Assembly (NCBI RefSeq): GCF_025943985.1
Contig: NZ_JAPCWE010000008.1
Coordinates: 62,001-126,000, forward strand
Length of the DNA stretch: 64,000 bases
Source: Anaerorudis cellulosivorans
GTDB taxonomy: Bacteria > Bacteroidota > Bacteroidia > Bacteroidales > Dysgonomonadaceae
Direction: 5' to 3'
Numbering within the stretch: the stretch's first letter is position 1; each line of letters starts with the position of its first letter. The position numbers and the translations under genes are program-made. Below are positions 53,705-62,313 of the stretch, piece by piece. The notes beneath the pieces were generated by a model that saw only the letters and a list, made by a program, of their open reading frames with translations, was not told the DNA's origin and did not search any database.

Positions 53705-54673
53705 TTAAGTAATAGGGCAATTGATTGAATCATTTCTCGTAATTGCATTATAGAAATCTAACAATGATGATATCAATGGCAAATGTAATTTCATTGAATC
53801 TTCATATTTAGTCAATTTGATATCTTTATTTAACAAAATAGCCTCGACTACATTACCTGTTAGTTGACTTTGATATGGAACTTGTATTATTTGTGATTTC
53901 CAACTGTTATCACTAAATGAAGCCATATAGCCTTTTACTTCATCAATGATAAATTTTTGATTCTGAGTAACGATTGATACTATTGGTGTTGTAGAAGAAT
54001 TCTCTTGTGAAATAAAATTAAATATATCGCCTCTTTTGGTGAAACCGGTTAGAATACCACAAAATTCAACATACCCTGATCTTTTGCTTGCATATATTTT
54101 TTTATTCAAGCCATTTGTCAATAAGGAATATTCTGTTTGTCCTGTTAAGTAGGAAATAATATCAATAAAATGTATTGAATTGCACCCGAGCCCCCAATCG
54201 CCTCCTGATACATTCAATATTATTTTGTCCTCTTTGCGGAATGCCTCTCTTATTGTATTATAATAATCATACATTCTCCTTGGACAATTAACCCATGCTC
54301 TTATATTATTACTCTTGAGCAAATTATTAACATTGTGGTAATATTTTTCATTTTGAAAAAGTACCTTTTCAAATACAATATTTCTTACATTCTTTTTTTT
54401 GATTAGCTCGTTAGTAATTGCGAATCGTGGTGCTGAACCTGTCGCAATGATAACTAAATCCAATTCGTTACTTAAATCATCAAGTGATGATAAAAAACTT
54501 ACGTCTTTTTTATATTGATTATCTCCAACTTCATTATAACGATTCTCTGCGTTCTTTAAAGATTCTAAGTTAGAATCTACTACCTCAATTGATAACTCTA
54601 AACTTGCCGTCTTGATACCCTGTAAATGGCGGCTACCAAGTTGACCTGAACCAACGATTGCTATATTATACAT
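53705..54673 (-). CDS. Gfo/Idh/MocA-like oxidoreductase, divergent
   Basis: A 322-residue protein with IAIVGSGQLGSRHLQGI at the N-terminus, IATGSAPRFAI, and VFEKVLF where the family has EKP. CNSIHFIDIISYLTG provides the family His-Asp. The EKP proline is replaced by Val, so the active site differs from the usual. It overlaps the cytidylyltransferase gene by 8 bases, tying it to the nonulosonate operon. Possibly it modifies the CMP-sugar or a precursor. Confidence 0.78.
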   Translation of the reverse strand: MYNIAIVGSGQLGSRHLQGIKTASLELSIEVVDSNLESLKNAENRYNEVGDNQYKKDVSFLSSLDDLSNELDLVIIATGSAPRFAITNELIKKKNVRNIVFEKVLFQNEKYYHNVNNLLKSNNIRAWVNCPRRMYDYYNTIREAFRKEDKIILNVSGGDWGLGCNSIHFIDIISYLTGQTEYSLLTNGLNKKIYASKRSGYVEFCGILTGFTKRGDIFNFISQENSSTTPIVSIVTQNQKFIIDEVKGYMASFSDNSWKSQIIQVPYQSQLTGNVVEAILLNKDIKLTKYEDSMKLHLPLISSLLDFYNAITRNDSINCPIT

Positions 54674-55358
54674 TTAAATTACTGTTTTTCATTTTCAAAA
54701 TTGATTCAACGATAATCAAATCTAATGGAATATCTATGTCAAATGACGTTAGTTCATCCATAACATACTTCTTTTTTTTAGTAAAGCTACTCAACCCTTT
54801 TTCTTTTAACCGTTCAACATTAATTATATAAATTGCCCCATTATACTCGTAATATGACGAAAAGTCTTGTCTTCTTGAACCAGATTTATTAAAACAAAAT
54901 TCAAGATAACCGTTATCATTTTCAAAACATAGTACTGAAGCAGCATGAGATTTTTTTACCGAAACCACCATATCTAGTTTATTATCATATAAATCCATCG
55001 CTTCTCTTACATGCTGAACAGTCCTCAGGGGTGATGTCGGTTGCAGCAAAATAATGACTTCATAATTTATACCTTTAGATTGATAGAAATTTAATGCATG
55101 AAGTAAAACATCATTGGTTGTGGCTGTATCTGTAGATAAATGATCCGGGCGTTTGAATGGAACCTTTAAACCATAATCTTCTACAGCTTGAATAATTTCT
55201 GCATCATCCGAAGAAACACAAATATTTTCGTCAGAAGTCAGTTGTCGAGCCACATCAATAGTATAATATATTAAAGGTTTACCATTTAAAGGTTTTATAT
55301 TTTTATGTGGAATTCCCTTGCTTCCTCCCCTGGCAGGAATAATGTATAATATCTTCAT
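54666..55358 (-). CDS. legF: CMP-legionaminic (acylneuraminic) acid synthetase
   Basis: A 230-residue cytidylyltransferase of the NeuA/LegF/PseF family: IIPARGGSKGIPHKNIKPLN at residues 5-24 (signature), ILLQPTSPLRTVQHV, and the C-terminal IDIPLDL metal-binding Asp pair. It activates the nonulosonic acid with CTP. Context (LegB, LegC, LegG, LegI, PtmE-like) favours legionaminic acid over sialic or pseudaminic acid. Confidence 0.88.
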   Translation of the reverse strand: MKILYIIPARGGSKGIPHKNIKPLNGKPLIYYTIDVARQLTSDENICVSSDDAEIIQAVEDYGLKVPFKRPDHLSTDTATTNDVLLHALNFYQSKGINYEVIILLQPTSPLRTVQHVREAMDLYDNKLDMVVSVKKSHAASVLCFENDNGYLEFCFNKSGSRRQDFSSYYEYNGAIYIINVERLKEKGLSSFTKKKKYVMDELTSFDIDIPLDLIIVESILKMKNSNLNV

Positions 55359-55364
55359 ATTTAT

Positions 55365-56408
55365 TTATAAATGTTTGACCAATTCCTGTGCTTTCTGATA
55401 ATCTTCCGGTTTACCAATATCAATCCAATAACCGGTTAAAGGATATCTGATAACTTTATGATTTTTTGCGATAAGCATTTCCATAAAGTCAGTTGCATTA
55501 TAAAAAACATTATCAGGAACAAGATCCAATAATTTTTTCTTAATTAAATATATCCCGGCATTCGCATAGTAATTGTAAATAGGTTTCTCCTTAACACCCT
55601 GAATATCTCTTCCTGCCAATTCAAAAATGCCGTAAGGTACATTCACGGAATATGGGACCGCGGCGACTGACATATCGGCATCGTTTTCCAGAAAATGCAA
55701 ATAAAAATCTTCGTAATCAATATTGGTGAACAGGTCGGAATTCATCACCAAAACGGTGTCGTTAACAAATGAATCCACAAATTTCACGGAACCCATAGTA
55801 CCCAGGAATTTTGGTTCCCGAACGCATTTTACCTGAACATGTTGCCTTCTTTCCTTATAATGCTCTTCTAATTGTTCACCTAAATAATTAACCGTAACAT
55901 TGATATTTTCCAATCCATAACTGATCAGTGCATCTACGTTATAGTCAATAATGCATTTATCTCCTACCTTCAATAACGGTTTAGGTGTGGTTAATGTCAA
56001 AGGTCGCAATCGCTCACCTTTGCCACCCGCCATGATCACCGCATCAATAGGAAGTATAGATGAAATCTTATTCAATGCATATACTTTCTCAATTTTACCC
56101 TCTTTACTAAGATACGGAAGCAGTTTGATACCCCTCTCCTTGTATTCTTTGATGAGTGATACCTCCTTTTTTTCATCCGAAATAAATCTAAAGGAAGTAT
56201 GCATAATATCTTTCACGCTATCTGTCAATTGTTTTCCTTGGATCAGTCCGCGACGCACATCTCCGTCTGTAAGAGAGCCCACCATTTTCCCTTCCTGACT
56301 GACGATAATTAATGTAAGAATATCGTCTGAGTTTTTGTCTAATGCAATCAATGCATCTTTGATTGTGGCCGAGTCAGGCAAAATATATCGTTGAAAATCT
56401 ATTATCAT
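55365..56408 (-). CDS. ptmE: PtmE-like sugar-1-phosphate nucleotidyltransferase with CBS domains
   Basis: A 347-residue protein. Two CBS motifs (residues about 10-115; GSLTDGDVRRGLI is a typical CBS turn) precede a nucleotidyltransferase domain with VIMAGGKGERLRPLTLTTPK. In Campylobacter PtmE activates glucosamine-1-phosphate with GTP to open a GDP-based legionaminic acid pathway; the same order next to legG and legF here argues for the same role. It overlaps legG by 4 bases. Confidence 0.87.
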   Translation of the reverse strand: MIIDFQRYILPDSATIKDALIALDKNSDDILTLIIVSQEGKMVGSLTDGDVRRGLIQGKQLTDSVKDIMHTSFRFISDEKKEVSLIKEYKERGIKLLPYLSKEGKIEKVYALNKISSILPIDAVIMAGGKGERLRPLTLTTPKPLLKVGDKCIIDYNVDALISYGLENINVTVNYLGEQLEEHYKERRQHVQVKCVREPKFLGTMGSVKFVDSFVNDTVLVMNSDLFTNIDYEDFYLHFLENDADMSVAAVPYSVNVPYGIFELAGRDIQGVKEKPIYNYYANAGIYLIKKKLLDLVPDNVFYNATDFMEMLIAKNHKVIRYPLTGYWIDIGKPEDYQKAQELVKHL

Positions 56409-57562
56409 TGTATATCGTAAAATGTTTTGCGGCTTAGTCTTTCAGGTGAAAGGGTCTTGAATATTTTCATGATTTGGTGTGAAGCTGTGCCATTTCCATA
56501 AGGATTAATAACATTCTCGATTTTCTTCCTGAACTCTTCACTCTTTACTTTTTGGAAAGCTCCGACAATTTCTTCTTTATTAGCATTGCAATTGATGATA
56601 CTTTCTGCTTGAATCCTTCCTTTTTGTCTGTCTCCGATATTTATCGTGGCTGTTGGAATTGATGGAGCTTCAACAATACCACTAGAACTGTTACCTAAAA
56701 CAGCCGTGACCTGAGTCATCACAGAAAGGTAACGTAACGTTCCTAAAGAAGTAAATAATACGGATTTCTCCGGGTGTTTATTCACATAGGTTTCCATCAT
56801 TTGGTTGATGATGCGGCCGTTAGTATCGGCATTGGCTTTTGTAAAAATAAAAAAACTATCGGTTTGCATATCAATAGCTTGAAGCAATTCATTGAATTGT
56901 ACTTCAACTGATTGATGGGATAATGTCTCCGGATGGAATCCCACCAAATAATTAAACCGGTTAAAAGTGATATGTAATTCTTTCTCTAATTCATCTCTGG
57001 AAAGAAGTTGTAAAGATCGGATGTTATCCAAACCAATGGCACCTACGTTATAAACTCTTTCAGGCTGTTCTCCAAGCTGGATTACTCGCTGACGATATAC
57101 TTCAGTAGATGTAAAATGCAAAGCACTCATTTTGGTGATGGCGTGACGGATAGCATCGTCGTATGCGCCTTCCGTCAATTCACCTCCATGAATGTGCGCA
57201 ATGGGTATACGAAAAATAAGAGCTGTGGATGCTACAGCCAGCATCTCATACCGGTCACCCAAAATAACCAGTAAATCGGGAGATAATTGTTTGAATGCAT
57301 CGGCATAACCAATCATTCCCAATCCCATGGATTTGGTAATTCCCTCCTCGGTATCAGATGAAAGCAACATTTCCACTTTTGCATCGATCCTATACCCATC
57401 AAACTCTATCTGCCGATAAGTAAGTCCGAATTCAGGCGATAAATGAGCGCCCGTAACGAGGAGTTGTAATGTGAATTCATCATCGGCACTAATCTTTTCA
57501 ATCAGGGGTTTTAGTAATCCATATTCAGCTCTTGTACCTGTTATGATGCAGATCTTTTTCAT
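56405..57562 (-). CDS. legG: Hydrolysing nucleotide-sugar 2-epimerase, LegG/NeuC-like
   Basis: A 385-residue NeuC-family epimerase: CIITGTRAEYGLLKPLIEKI start, HIHGGELTEGAYDDAIRHAI, GNSSSGIVEAPSI. It would release 2,4-diacylamino-2,4,6-trideoxymannose from the NDP-bacillosamine-type precursor for LegI. It follows legI directly (58573 to 57563) with no gap. Confidence 0.88.
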   Translation of the reverse strand: MKKICIITGTRAEYGLLKPLIEKISADDEFTLQLLVTGAHLSPEFGLTYRQIEFDGYRIDAKVEMLLSSDTEEGITKSMGLGMIGYADAFKQLSPDLLVILGDRYEMLAVASTALIFRIPIAHIHGGELTEGAYDDAIRHAITKMSALHFTSTEVYRQRVIQLGEQPERVYNVGAIGLDNIRSLQLLSRDELEKELHITFNRFNYLVGFHPETLSHQSVEVQFNELLQAIDMQTDSFFIFTKANADTNGRIINQMMETYVNKHPEKSVLFTSLGTLRYLSVMTQVTAVLGNSSSGIVEAPSIPTATINIGDRQKGRIQAESIINCNANKEEIVGAFQKVKSEEFRKKIENVINPYGNGTASHQIMKIFKTLSPERLSRKTFYDIQ

Positions 57563-58573
57563 TTATAATTCGATGAGTTCGTCTTCCTCAAAATCACGCA
57601 CCGCTGTCTTTCCAATCACTTCATCCCATTGCATGGGTGATATCCCTGTTCCGGGCCGTTTCACACCAATATTTTCCTCGGAGAAAATTTCGCCTTGATG
57701 TATTTTCTTTATTGCGACAATGCTTTTGCGGGCAATTGCAATATTCTTTTGTTCTGATGGCGAAACTTCCTTAAGTCCGCTTCCCGCTAATGCCTTTTCA
57801 ATATTCCGGATTGCGGAAACCATTGCCTTCAATTCACCGGGTTCCAACGATGCTTTATGATCGGGTCCTTTCATACTTTTATCCAAAGTAAAATGTTTTT
57901 CGATCATAGTAGCACCCAAAGCAACAGCAGCAATGGGGACTTCAATCCCCAATGTGTGATCGGAATAACCAATTTTTGTGCCAAATACATGCTGAAGATG
58001 AAGCATCGCCTTCAAATTCACATCTTCCATTGGAGTGGGATACTCGGTGTTGCAGTGAAGTATGGTTATATTTTCTTTATTGATCCCCGCATGGGTAAAT
58101 ACTTCCATTGCATCCTTGATTTCCGCTATCGTTGCCATTCCGGTGGAAAGTATCACTTTTGAAAAAAGAGATGCTGCCTTGCGCAAATAGGGAAGATTGG
58201 TGATTTCCCCCGAAGGGATTTTAACAATATCTAATCCAATGCTCGCAAGATATTCCAATGAATCGAGATCAAAAGCGGTAGAGAAGAAATTAATATTCCT
58301 TTTTTTACAATAATCTATTATTTGTTCGTGTTGTTCTTGGGTCAACTCGAGTTTTTTCAGCATTTCCAATTGACTTTCTCCTGAATTCTGTGAATTTTGA
58401 ATTTGATAATCGGCTTTTTTTGCTGAAATAGAAACAGCCTTTTCAGCTTTGAATGTTTGAAATTTTATATAGTCTGCACCTGCATCTGCGGCAGCATCAA
58501 CAAGTCTGAAAGCATTTTCAGTGCTTCCATTGTGATTAACGCCTGCTTCTGCTATGATTATCACGTGTTCCAT
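57563..58573 (-). CDS. legI: N-acyl legionaminic acid synthase, LegI/NeuB-like
   Basis: A 336-residue NeuB-family protein. The TIM-barrel domain opens with IIAEAGVNHNGSTENAFRLV and contains YIKFQTFK, IPSGEITN and GYSDHTLG. The C-terminal antifreeze/SAF-like domain starts near IARKSIVAIKKIHQGE with RPGTGISP. It condenses the 6-deoxy-mannosamine derivative with phosphoenolpyruvate to form the nonulosonic acid. Its substrate N-acyl groups may be set by the ACP/KAS III cassette just upstream. Confidence 0.9.
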   Translation of the reverse strand: MEHVIIIAEAGVNHNGSTENAFRLVDAAADAGADYIKFQTFKAEKAVSISAKKADYQIQNSQNSGESQLEMLKKLELTQEQHEQIIDYCKKRNINFFSTAFDLDSLEYLASIGLDIVKIPSGEITNLPYLRKAASLFSKVILSTGMATIAEIKDAMEVFTHAGINKENITILHCNTEYPTPMEDVNLKAMLHLQHVFGTKIGYSDHTLGIEVPIAAVALGATMIEKHFTLDKSMKGPDHKASLEPGELKAMVSAIRNIEKALAGSGLKEVSPSEQKNIAIARKSIVAIKKIHQGEIFSEENIGVKRPGTGISPMQWDEVIGKTAVRDFEEDELIEL

Positions 58574-58576
58574 TCA

Positions 58577-58780
58577 TTATAATTTTATTTTTAATAAGGC
58601 AGGATTTCCCGAATATATCCCTTTTTGCTTAAGATCTTTTCTAACCGTAGATCCGGCACCTATGACACACTCTTCTACAATTTCCAAGCCATTAATTATT
58701 ACGGATTGACTTCCAAAAAAAGTACCGCGCCCTATCTTGCAATTACCATTTATCATTGCCCCTGTGGATATATGACAATA
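58577..58780 (-). pseudogene. C-terminal fragment of a hexapeptide-repeat acyltransferase
   Basis: The minus strand reads YCHISTGAMINGNCKIGRGT, then FFGSQSVIINGLEIVEECVI and GAGSTVRKDL, ending GNPALLKIKL and a stop. This is a left-handed beta-helix acyltransferase end closely similar in pattern to the intact gene at 58859-59491 (ends GNPAVKLKY). An in-frame TGA lies just before the fragment, and the N-terminal half is missing. A tandem duplicate has probably decayed. Confidence 0.75.
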
Positions 58781-58858
58781 TCATATTCGATGAATATTAT
58801 TTTGCTTCTGTTGTATTATAAGTAGTTCAATTATTGACTTGTAAGTTTTATTATTATT

Positions 58859-59491
58859 TCAATATTTTAATTTTACTGCGGGATTTCCAATATATGTGCC
58901 ACTTTTCTTAATGTTTTTTATCACTAAACTAGATGCGCCAATAAGATTGTCATCGCATATTTGGATGTTTTGTAAAATGACAGAGTTGACACCAAATAAA
59001 TTGTTATTTTCAATTTTTACATTTCCTGAAATATTGCACGAAGTATTAAATTGATTATTATTTCCAATTGTAACATCGTGACCAACAAGAACACCAATAT
59101 TAAATCTATTAAAAGAGCCTATTTTTATGTTATCAGTAAATATACAATTGTAAGATATAATATTCCCTTTTCCTAAAATACTTTTCCCGGAAAAAATTGT
59201 ATTTGGATGTATTATATTGGGGAATGAACAAATGTTATTAAATTTATTGATTATATTTATTGTAATCATTGGATCCCCAATAGCTATTGCAGCGTTCGGT
59301 TTATTATTTTTACAAATATTTACAAATTGATTTTCTGAAATTATTGAATAAGATTTATTATTTAAGATTACGACAGCATTTGAATTTTCTTTATCTACAA
59401 ATCCTTTTATAGAGAATTCATTTAATTCGTTAATTAGTAGAGCAACTTCTCTTGCGTAGCCGCTAGCGCCAAATATATATATATCTTTCAT
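58859..59491 (-). CDS. NeuD/PglD/LegH-type hexapeptide N-acyltransferase
   Basis: About 210 residues from the ATG at 59491 (MKDIYIFGASGYAREVALLI), which overlaps the ketosynthase stop (TAATG). An N-terminal Rossmann-like sugar-binding part (FGASGYAREV) and a left-handed beta-helix (VGHDVTIGNNNQFNTSCNIS; VLVGH holds the catalytic His) are typical of PglD/NeuD. In legionaminic acid pathways LegH N-acylates the C4 amine of the precursor. Coupling to an ACP/KAS III cassette suggests that its donor may be an acyl-ACP or hydroxyacyl group. Confidence 0.85.
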   Translation of the reverse strand: MKDIYIFGASGYAREVALLINELNEFSIKGFVDKENSNAVVILNNKSYSIISENQFVNICKNNKPNAAIAIGDPMITINIINKFNNICSFPNIIHPNTIFSGKSILGKGNIISYNCIFTDNIKIGSFNRFNIGVLVGHDVTIGNNNQFNTSCNISGNVKIENNNLFGVNSVILQNIQICDDNLIGASSLVIKNIKKSGTYIGNPAVKLKY

Positions 59492-60489
59492 TATTGAATT
59501 TTTATGATTGTAGCACCCCACGAATATCCCACTCCAAACCCTGCCAATAGAATGTTTCCTTTCAGATTGTTTGTTTTCATTTCTTCATACATCACGATAG
59601 GAAGGGTTGAAGAAACCGTATTACCCACTTCACGCATAAAATAGGGGAATTTCGATTCTTCTATTTTCAATTTTTTTCGTAGATAGTTCAACATGAATTT
59701 ATTGGCCTGATGGAATATAAACGAGTCCACTTCTTCAAAGGGAATATCGTTTTTCTTTAATGTATCTTCTATTAAAGGCGGTACGGCTTTTATGGTGAAA
59801 TTGAATATTTCGGCGCCGTTCATGTATAAATGATTTGAAGATATGGGATTGCCGTTTTCATCAAATTTTACATCATCGGCTTTTTCGCGATTTCGCATTC
59901 CACCCGTTTTTACGATAAGATTTTTTGCTCCTTTACCGTCCGTACCCAAACTAAAGTTTCCGATTTCGGCAAATCCGTCAGTTGAGATCAACGTTGCCGA
60001 ACCTGCATCGCCAAATAGTGTTCTGTTTCCTTTATCTTTAGGGTGCAAAAATTTGGAATACGTTTCCCCTGTGAGAAGCAAAATGTTGTTGGCAATACCT
60101 CCCAACAATAACCCTTTCGCCAACGAAAGGCCATAAACATATCCCGAGCAGCCCAAATTAAAATCCAATGCACCGCATGAAGTGGGTATTTTTAATTTTT
60201 TTTGAATTAGGCATGCCGATGTGGGTAAAAAATAATCGGGACTTTGTGTACAAAACAGGATAAAGTCGATCGAACTTTTATCGATATCGTATTCTGCGAA
60301 TAATTTTTCAGCCGCTTTTGTTGCCAAATCAGCCGATGTTTCGTCGGGTTTGGCAATATGGCGTTGATCGATTCCCACTTTATTGACAATTTTATCCACG
60401 CTCCATTCCGGGAACTCTTTTATCAACTCTTCATTGGTTACTACTGTTTCCGGCAAATAATAGCTGATGGCTTTGATATATGCTTTCAT
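59491..60489 (-). CDS. KAS III (FabH)-like 3-oxoacyl-ACP synthase, second copy
   Basis: About 332 residues from the ATG at 60489 (MKAYIKAISYYLPE). The full Cys-His-Asn triad is present: C114 in LGCSGYVYG, H260 in FIFHQANKFM, N290 in REVGNTVSSTLP. These enzymes start chains by condensing an acyl-CoA with malonyl-ACP. It sits 4 bases after the SDR reductase gene and overlaps the acyltransferase start. Since housekeeping fabH is normally elsewhere, a specialised role in the polysaccharide pathway is likely. Its sequence differs clearly from the other KAS III copy at 61252-62308. Confidence 0.9.
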   Translation of the reverse strand: MKAYIKAISYYLPETVVTNEELIKEFPEWSVDKIVNKVGIDQRHIAKPDETSADLATKAAEKLFAEYDIDKSSIDFILFCTQSPDYFLPTSACLIQKKLKIPTSCGALDFNLGCSGYVYGLSLAKGLLLGGIANNILLLTGETYSKFLHPKDKGNRTLFGDAGSATLISTDGFAEIGNFSLGTDGKGAKNLIVKTGGMRNREKADDVKFDENGNPISSNHLYMNGAEIFNFTIKAVPPLIEDTLKKNDIPFEEVDSFIFHQANKFMLNYLRKKLKIEESKFPYFMREVGNTVSSTLPIVMYEEMKTNNLKGNILLAGFGVGYSWGATIIKIQ

Positions 60490-60493
60490 AGTT

Positions 60494-61240
60494 TTATAAT
60501 AATGTATATCCCCCATCAATTAGCAGATTCGAACCCGTTATCCATTCGGCGGCATCCGACAACAAATAGATAACGGCATAAGCCACTTCCTCCGGTTTGC
60601 CGTATCTTTTGAGGGGATAACGTTTCATATCTTCCTTTAATTGCTCTTGTGTTATTTTTCCTTCCGAAAATATATGGGTATCGATCATTCCCGGATTCAC
60701 GCAATTAACGCGTATTCCTTTGGGAGCCAAATCCAAAGCCATTGCTTTTGCAAGTCCGTTGATTGCACCTTTTGAGGATGAATAAATAGAACCCGCAACC
60801 GCCGAACAATATACTCCCGACACAGAAGAAATGAAAACGATAGAAGCGCCTTTTTGCAGTTTCTTCGATTTAACCAATAATCGCGAAAGCTCGGTCGGAG
60901 CAAAAAAGTTGACTTCCATCACTTCTTCAAAATCTTTTCGTTCGGCAAAAGGGAAAGGCAATACTTTTGTTAAACCGGCACAATTTACCAATCCGTTTAG
61001 TGATGTTATGTTTTCACTTAAATTTTGCACGTCATCTGAATTGGAAAGATCGGCAACTATATAATCCGGCTTATTCCCTTCCATTTGGGCATGTGTCTCT
61101 TTTAAGCGTTCTTCATTGCGTCCGGTAATAATGACCGATGCTCCCATTTTGGAACTCTCTATTGCAATAGCTCTCCCGATACCCGACGAAGCACCGGTTA
61201 CCAATATGGTTTTATTTTCAAGAGAAAAAGGATTGTACAT
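60494..61240 (-). CDS. FabG-like short-chain dehydrogenase (3-oxoacyl-ACP reductase)
   Basis: A 248-residue classical SDR: VTGASSGIGRAIAIE at residue 14, NCAGL in place of the NAG motif, FISSVSG with catalytic Ser, YSSSKGAI (YxxxK), and the C-terminal GSNLLIDGGYTLL. Between two KAS III genes and an ACP, reduction of a 3-ketoacyl-ACP to 3-hydroxyacyl-ACP is the likely reaction. It overlaps nothing and lies 11 bases after the upstream KAS III. Confidence 0.88.
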   Translation of the reverse strand: MYNPFSLENKTILVTGASSGIGRAIAIESSKMGASVIITGRNEERLKETHAQMEGNKPDYIVADLSNSDDVQNLSENITSLNGLVNCAGLTKVLPFPFAERKDFEEVMEVNFFAPTELSRLLVKSKKLQKGASIVFISSVSGVYCSAVAGSIYSSSKGAINGLAKAMALDLAPKGIRVNCVNPGMIDTHIFSEGKITQEQLKEDMKRYPLKRYGKPEEVAYAVIYLLSDAAEWITGSNLLIDGGYTLL

Positions 61241-61251
61241 TTTTTTTGATT

Positions 61252-62308
61252 TTAAATTTCCACTAAATCGGATACGACTATTTCATCTGTTTCAAAATAA
61301 ACGCTTCCCCACGATAAACCTACACCAAAGCCACAAGCGATATGGGATAATCGATTGTTTTCCAATTTATCTCTCATTTCGGTTACCATTGTCAAAGGAA
61401 TGGTTGCACAACTTGTATTTCCAAAGCGTTCGATTGAATAAGGAACTTTTTCTGCAGGAAGATTTAATTTTTTCCTGATCTTTTCGTTCATAAATTTGTT
61501 AGCCTGATGAAAAATAAAGTAATCGACGCTTTCTAAATTCAATTCAAAGTGCTCGGTTAATTCTTTAATACTTGCAGGTGCTTTAGAAATGCCGAAAGTA
61601 AAAACATCCATCCCTTCCAAAATGAGTTGCAGTTTATTTTTTGAAATACCTTCGTCTATTTTTATTTCTTTAAGGGAATCAAAATTAGTCGGATTACGAA
61701 ATCCACCATCTTCAATTTTAATTACATTGGAACCACTACCATCCGTTTTCAAATTGAACAAGAAATCCCTCCCCCCCCCCTTGAAATTCAAGAGCAGTAG
61801 CACTACCCGCATCGCCGAACAAGGGATAAGTGGTCTTGTCGTTTTTTGAACATGTTTTTGATATGGTATCTCCCGCAAGGAGTAAACCTTTCTTTATATT
61901 GCCATGACTTAACAAGGAAGTGATTACACTAAGTCCGTATACATAGCCGGAGCACCCCAACAAAATATCCAAAGCAAGACAATTTTCAGAAAGACCCAAT
62001 CGTTTTTGCAACAAGGGTGAAGTGGCAGGCAAATGATAATCCGGCGTTTGAGTCACGAATACAAGACAATCTATTTCTTCACGATTCCATTGTAAATCAG
62101 ACAGCAGTTTGTTCGCAGCATGATAACAAAGGTCCGAAGAGCAAATTTCAGGGGAAGCAATCCTTCGGGATATTACACCGGTTGTTTTGCTGAAATTTAA
62201 ACTCTCTTCCTTTGAAAATAAAGGAAAATCGGAACAAAACTCCTCTTGTTTTGGCACACAAGCACTGATGCCTGCTATTTTTACATTCCGGATTGATAAA
62301 AATGCCAT
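61252..62308 (-). pseudogene. KAS III (FabH)-like synthase, out of frame at a run of ten G
   Basis: Two overlapping frames make one 350-residue KAS III. The first (from the ATG at 62308) runs to ALEFQGGG and contains the catalytic Cys (LLGCSGYVYG). The second continues RDFLFNLKTDGSGSN with the catalytic His (FIFHQANKFM) and Asn (ERFGNTSCATIP) to the stop at 61252. They are separated by G10 on the coding strand (61771-61780); nine would restore the frame. The gene is either phase-off, inactivated, or affected by a homopolymer sequencing error. It follows the ACP gene by 5 bases. Confidence 0.85.
61771..61780 (-). repeat. G10 homopolymer tract inside the KAS III gene
   Basis: Ten consecutive C on the plus strand, G on the coding strand, preceded by CCT. 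It is the longest G/C homopolymer in the window. Copy number 9 or 12 gives an open frame; 10 gives a truncated protein of 190 codons. Confidence 0.9.
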
Positions 62309-62313
62309 CGAGA

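Noticed and set aside
57563-58573. Sialic acid (NeuB) or pseudaminic acid (PseI) synthase in place of LegI
   Set aside because: LegB/LegC-type enzymes and a PtmE-like protein are present and no PseB, PseC, PseG or PseH pattern is seen, so legionaminic acid is favoured; the family itself cannot exclude NeuB.
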